Under the pieces are notes generated by a model. The model searched no databases and had not been told where the DNA came from. It saw nothing but the letters and a program-made list of their open reading frames with translations. Made by a program: the position numbers and the translations under genes. From NCBI GenBank assembly GCA_025529335.1, contig JAMYHX010000032.1, positions 1 to 64,000 on the forward strand: 64,000 bases of DNA. Reading direction: 5' to 3'. Positions within the stretch are counted from its first letter, which is position 1; each line of letters opens with the position of its first letter. The stretch comes from Rhizopus sp. PT2906 (Eukaryota > Mucoromycota > Mucoromycetes > Mucorales > Rhizopodaceae). Below, piece by piece: positions 58,759 through 64,000 of this stretch.

Positions 58759-60573
58759 CTATACATTCTTTTCATCACGGATGACAATAACGTTGGATAG
58801 ATTATCATCAGTGTTATACTTTTCTTGTTCATCAAGCCATCGCTTGTATCGACGGTCTTCTTCTTCTTGACGCCATTCTTCGCCTCTGAATGATCCTTCG
58901 ATACGAGACATCACACAACAACCAAGACAGTTACCAAGCACATTGAGTGAAGTACGAGCCATGTCCATGATGGCATCAACACCCATAATCATCAGTACGG
59001 CTTCCAGGGGTATATTGTACTGACTGAGTGTGCCTGACAAGACAACAAGTGAAGCACGGGGAATGGCTGCAACACCTTTAGATGAAAGCATCAAGGTACC
59101 CATGATAGAGAGTTGAGTGCTGATGGGTAAATCCATTCCTGCTGCCTGAGCAGAAAAGATCGTGGCCAAGGAGAGATAGAGGGTAGTACCGTCAAGATTG
59201 AAAGAGTAGCCACTGAATTTAGAAAAATATAAGTTTAGAGAGCCCTCTTAAAAAGAGAAAAACTTACCAAGGGATCACAAAACCAGTAAGTGAGTTGGGG
59301 CAACCGAATTCACGCATGCGCTCAAATGCCAAAGGAAGTGCCGATTCACTGGAAGCTGAACTGAATGCAAGCAACCATGGTTGACCAATTGCTTTAAAGA
59401 AACCAATAACGGGAATTCTGCAGACCAGCATGATGGGAACCAAAATGACAATTAGAAAAATAACCAAGGATGCATAGACACAGCCAATGAGTTTGCCAAG
59501 ATTGGCAAGAACACTAATACCATTAGCGCCTACAGTAGCAGCTAAGGCAGCACCAATACCAATAGGAGCATCTATTAGAAAAAAAAAAGTTAAGCATACT
59601 ATGTCGGCATATATAAAAGTGATGCTTACAGTTCATGACCAAACCGACAAATTTAAACATGACCTAAAGTTAAAAAAATAAGAACATGTTTTCTTTACAT
59701 GTATATTTTTTTTGTTTTACCTGAGAAAGGGCTTCATTAATCTCGAGCATGACTTTTTTGCTCTTTTTGTCTGCTTTCATCATGGCGCAAGAAAACATGA
59801 CAGCACAAAAGACGATAGCAAGAACCTTGTTTTCAACAGCAGCCTTGAAGAAGCTTTCGGGAATAATAAGAAACATTTCACCTGACCAAGTAATGGAAGT
59901 CTTTTCCTTATTAGCCATTTCTTGTACAGCCGACGTATCTTGTCCTACAGGTAATATAACACCTGCGCCAGGTTTGATAATATTTGCCATAATAAGACCA
60001 ACAGCAAGAGCCAATGTAGTAACCACTTCGAAATACTGAAAATAAAACATGAATACAAGTCATTGACGCAATGCATTTTTTTTTACTTACAATAATTGTT
60101 TTGATCGCCAGTTTGCCTACTTTTGCAATATCATCACCATGACCAGCGATACCGATGACGAGAACACTAAAGACAAGAGGAACGATAATGATCTTGATCA
60201 TTTGGATGAATGCATCACCCAAGGGCTTGATTTCTTTACCAGCGGCAGGAGCAAATCGACCGATGAGAATACCAATGACCATGGCCAGGACAATCCAGAA
60301 TGTGAGGTTGGTTCTCCTTTGCAAAAAGCGGATTATCTTCATGCTTGGAGAAAAGATGAACTTGCTGCAAAATGAATTGATCTTGCCGCCGACCTTTGAA
60401 AAGAAAGTAGGGGCAGCTTTTTCCTGATCTGGTACTGGGATACGAAGATGCTCTGGAATATGACTTCTGTCTTTCCCGCCTATATCATGAACATGCTCAG
60501 TATAAGAACCAGCTATTACTTTGCTTTCGTTTGTGTCATGACGATGAATAGTGGAGTGGGTAATTTCGTCCAT
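58759..60573 (-). CDS. Dicarboxylate/amino acid:cation symporter (DAACS/SLC1)
   Basis: Predicted 529-residue multi-pass transporter that couples Na+ or H+ to uptake of acidic/neutral amino acids or C4-dicarboxylates. Five exons: 60573-60091, 60035-59721, 59663-59630 (34 nt), 59571-59268 and 59212-58759; introns 55-58 nt. After a ~90-residue hydrophilic N-terminus come helices with LGDAFIQMIKIIIVPLVFSV (TM3 region). HP1 carries SSASSESALPLAFERMREFG, and TM7 carries GYSFNLDGTTLYLSLATIFS, the substrate- and cation-binding motif NxDGT. HP2/TM8 (SSKGVAAIPRASLVVLSGTL, then MGVDAIMDMARTSLNVLGN) includes the conserved Asp and Asn. All key segments are intact. A charged, acidic C-terminal tail is cytosolic. 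Probably at the plasma membrane. Confidence 0.92.
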
Positions 60574-61809
60574 AGAATATAAACAGAATAAAAAAGAAAA
60601 AATGAAGGAGGAAGGAATTGCAAGTATTTATAGTATTTCCCAGGGATCAAATACGAGACAATGCGTTTATCGTTTTAGTGTTGCACAGAGCGATATTTTA
60701 ATCTGTGTGTAACTTTGCTCTTTCAAGTGACTTATCTAATATGTTACTTAAAAAGGAGTTACCATGGGTGATGTAGAATTTTAATAAATCAAACATTATA
60801 AGCCACTGTGAAGAATCATCGATCAGTAATAGAATATTCTCAGTATCACCTTTTGCTTGTATACTATTTCATAATTGTAGTTTTTAGTAATGTTAAAAGA
60901 GGAACCAATCAGCAATATTTTCTTGTACTACAGTACACCGAGTTGAAGAATCTGAACGTTATCTTGGATGTAACACGTTACATTAAAGTAAAATATAGCC
61001 AATATTTTCATTGTATACATTACCCTACTGCTATAGAAACAAATCAACACAGTGTAAAGGTGCAGATCAAGTGTTACTATGGTAACAGTAATTCATTTGT
61101 TACCAAGTTTTGATGTCAAATGGTAGATCAACAATAGCATACAACTTTATTCCAAAAATTCTCGTCTGACTACCCTTTTTTGCGCATTAACTTAAATAGT
61201 AATCGCTTCGCCCGCATCTTTCCAGAATTATCCATACAAAATCAGCGATGTTATCTTTTGATACTTTATCTCTAGAGATAACATATTTAAATAAAAATGT
61301 TTAGCCGTACCACTTGTTCTTTTATTCTGTATCTCTTCATCTTTCTTGGTTTAATGTGTTGCCTTTATTTTTCTGGAATTGTTTCGAGTGTCATACGAGA
61401 ACAAAAATGCCTGTGGGAAATAACAACCTTTTGGGGTCAGACAATTAGAAGATCAGTGACCTCATTCTATTCAAAAAGGATGCGTTGTACCGCCATTCTT
61501 TAACAGGTAATCATACACTACAACCAGATCAATGAGTTATGGAATCATCGCATTCTGAGACGTCTTTCATCGTCGATAGGTGTCAAAATTATAATCATGC
61601 GAAAGAGTTGTATGACATGTTGCATTTTGTGACATTGAGTATATTAAAAAAAGCGGGGTACAAGTGAATTGTATTTCTTAATTATGAAATCAGCTTGAAA
61701 ATTATATGTCGTATTTGTTCATCAACCATTCCTTCTATTGACTCTTTTAGATTGAGCCATTCTATCTGTGTTATTTCTTTACTAAACACACTTTTTTTTT
61801 CAATGTGAC
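60574..61809. other. Intergenic region, no supported gene
   Basis: Begins with the symporter promoter. Open frames of 101 codons (60808-61113 plus) and 68 codons (61297-61503 plus) show no motif or convincing composition. They may be chance or remnants. Confidence 0.4.
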
Positions 61810-62244
61810 ATGGAGTATATAGGTAACTGTTCAATTAAAGAATGTATTAATCCCTTTCTTCCGTTTTCTTTAATGCCTTTCTTAATGGACTATGAAGGAG
61901 CTATACATATCAGTTATTATCGCTTGCTATGGAAACTGATACGTATTTCTTCGCTCATAACCATTTTGCCTAGATCAAGCTTTGAGAAGTGACTGAGTCT
62001 TGTTGAAGAAAGAATACCAGAGCGTGAGTCTATATCCATGCGCATGTTTCTTTATTATCATTTGGCATGTTACTTACAACATAGATTGCATTTTTATCCC
62101 CATAGTGTTTTATTTCTATTGACGGAGAATGTTTGAGAGCAATGGAATGAGGGTTATATGCCTTTTACGACTGAACAAGTACTAGCAACCTGCCGTATTC
62201 AACACCAACTCTATGTAAAGGATACCCCTGTCTTTTCAATGTGA
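61810..62244 (+). pseudogene. Decayed coding segment, family unknown
   Basis: A single frame stays coding-like for about 144 codons from 61810 to the TGA at 62242-62244, but has TGA codons at 61990-61992 and 62134-62136. The text on both sides of each stop is similar in character: YEGAIHISYYRLLWKLIRIS; after the first stop LSLVEERIPERESISMRMFL; after the second EQWNEGYMPFTTEQVLATCR. This suggests a degenerated gene fragment rather than chance, though the evidence is modest. No homologue recognised. Confidence 0.3.
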
Positions 62245-64000
62245 GAGTTTTGTTTTCTCATTGGTGACAAAAAGTATCAAAACAAGCGCTCAAAGAGTGT
62301 CTTCAACTCGGATTTGTATAGACTTGCTACTCTCTTTTTAATATTGTCTTTATAGACAATAGCGTTATGTTACTACCTACTCTTAAGAAAATGCGTTAAG
62401 CGCTGGGGCGATTACTTATTCTCACACAGATCGAGAGGAACAGAGGTGTCTTTGAAAGTGATATGTGAGGATACTGGAAACTAGCTGCAACAATAAAAGG
62501 CCATTTAATAAACTATGAGAATAAAAAGCAGACATATTTGCTACATTGCCAAGCGTAGCCTTACAATTCTCAAAAAAAGACATTTATCATCATTTTAAAC
62601 TGTGATATACTGATTCGTTTCCTGCTGAATTACTTTTGACATTTTAAATTAAAAAATCTCACACTATCGTGCTAATGCCGATGATTCAAAGAAAAAGAAT
62701 CACAGAACAAGGCAGTTTGTATAGAACTTCTTATGCTACTAAACTTGAGCTGTGTAAAGTTTTTAAATTATTGTGATGATAACATTATAATTATCAACGT
62801 GGTGTAGCTTATAGAAAACATATTATTATCTTATATTCATAAATATTAACGTACCCGGTACCAAAAGCGTAACAAGATGCTCTTTTGCATCTAACAATTG
62901 TTTTCCTGCGCTTTACAATAACTTTTCTTTTTCATGAACTGGTCTTTTGCTGCAAGAGCATGTGTTGGCTGTCTTCTCTTGAGAACGTTCACTGTGCTGG
63001 TTTTCAATATAAAATCAGACTATTATAGGCACTCAATTGTTCTTTGAGCTCAAATCACACATAGAGCACAAGGTTCTCACCAGTCCCTAGGACACTAACG
63101 AACAACATTAGCGGAAGCGCAATTGAGTCACTTGCCCTTGGCTTTGCTTTAGATCATCCTTGACTGTAGTAAAGCGCTTCCTCTATGAACATCTGAGTCT
63201 AGGATAAATAAAAGAAGATGTAAAAAGTTTTGCCAGAGCAATGGATCACGTCAGCTTTGCCTTTGTAATCTCAGGCGGCATGTTTTTCCATAGTCTTGAT
63301 AAAAAGGCACGTAGTAGAATGTACCCTTTTCTGTTTTAGAAAAAGAAAAAAGGCTATTGGCAACAACGATAACCTGGATACTTTTGCTGAATACCAGTAC
63401 AAGCAGAGAATGCTGTATACAATTGACCAACAAAGAATAGTCAATACGTAAAATCGGATCATTTCTTTCCTTCCTTCTCCTCTTCAAATACAATAGGAAT
63501 TTAAAAAACATTCCTGTCAACTGTTGTTTGTTACCCTTATATTGTGATGTGTAATATTTCATGTGTCTATTAAGTATTACACAATGTGAGCCTAAATGTA
63601 AGACAGTTTAAATAACAGGATCTAGAATAATGGCTAGCCATCAGTTCTTGCTCTTGCTGCAACTACACAATTCTTTTGAACCTTACATTTGTTAAATAAA
63701 AGAATTGCTGAACAAGTGTGATAGATAGGAGGACAAACACCTAGTTGTATATTTCATTTCATTGCAGAATCCATAGTCAGCCACTCGTGCCAATTTACAA
63801 AAACTGTAATGCTCGTTACACATATAATTAATTGTTTATTATCAAGCTGACCCTGCTTCATTGAAATAACCAGGTAAATGGCTCGTCAGGGCAGTCCAGT
63901 CCACGTTTGCGCTTATCCGAGGGTAAGACAGGGAAATAATGAAAAATATCTTTTATAAATTGGTGTCACAGTTATGCTACTTGTTAATGTATATATAAAG
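62245..64000. other. AT-rich region to the window end
   Basis: No intact gene. A minus-strand open frame of 103 codons (63251-63562) is basic and hydrophobic without motifs, and an overlapping frame (63271-63462) also reads protein-like, so a remnant is possible. The final 400 bp show nothing recognisable. Confidence 0.35.

Noticed and set aside
1..64000. tRNA, rRNA, spliceosomal RNA genes and CRISPR arrays.
   Set aside because: A visual scan for B-box-like GGTTCGAAxCC, conserved snRNA/5S blocks and regular direct repeats found none; a covariance-model search would be decisive.

Overview
The window looks like nuclear DNA of a fungus of the order Mucorales (Mucoromycota); the genus cannot be fixed from the sequence alone. 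The evidence is AT-rich intergenic DNA with poly-pyrimidine tracts, many tiny introns (nearly all 44-66 nt, GT...AG), a five-domain AROM protein, a DASH/Dad2 kinetochore subunit, and several decayed gene families that I associate from memory with mucoralean genomes. No rRNA, tRNA, CRISPR array or bacterial-type operon was seen.

Layout. 0-3 kb: two decayed genes on opposite strands. 3-7.7 kb: a tandem pair of secreted phospholipase C-type phosphoesterases sharing a 155-bp perfectly identical tract. 10.3-11.4 kb: a Ccc1/VIT-type iron/manganese transporter. 12.5-19 kb: a GPI-anchored HExxH metalloprotease, a five-exon coiled-coil protein, a six-exon proline iminopeptidase and a seven-span membrane protein. 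19-23.3 kb: gene-poor DNA holding one small secreted cysteine-rich protein. 23.3-28.5 kb: a dense block (Dad2, a small unknown protein, seryl-tRNA synthetase, a 93-residue protein, a 582-residue unknown protein). 28.9-33.8 kb: AROM, the five central steps of the shikimate pathway in one 1600-residue protein. 34-38 kb: two decayed genes, one with a Fanzor/TnpB-like C-terminus. 39-46 kb: Nop12-type RRM protein, a dead retroelement ORF1-like segment, a DUF2461 protein and a short XPB-like helicase. 46-60.6 kb: a GPI-anchored protein, a Glu/Lys-rich repeat protein, cardiolipin synthase, a kinesin-like protein whose nucleotide-binding motifs are gone, Nuc1/EndoG nuclease, the KRR1 ribosome-assembly factor, a GATA+PHD protein and a dicarboxylate/amino-acid symporter. 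60.6-64 kb: no intact gene recognised.

The genes are mostly independent housekeeping functions: ribosome assembly (Nop12, KRR1), translation (SerRS), mitochondrial membrane and nuclease functions (cardiolipin synthase, Nuc1), mitosis (Dad2) and aromatic amino-acid synthesis. Between them lie secreted or surface proteins and decayed mobile or fast-evolving genes. The most interesting items are the motor-dead kinesin-like protein at 50.3-53.1 kb, the truncated XPB-like helicase at 44-45.8 kb, the Fanzor-like relic next to AROM, and the gene-conversion tract in the phospholipase pair. Exon-intron structures were derived by hand from splice consensus, phase and family conservation.
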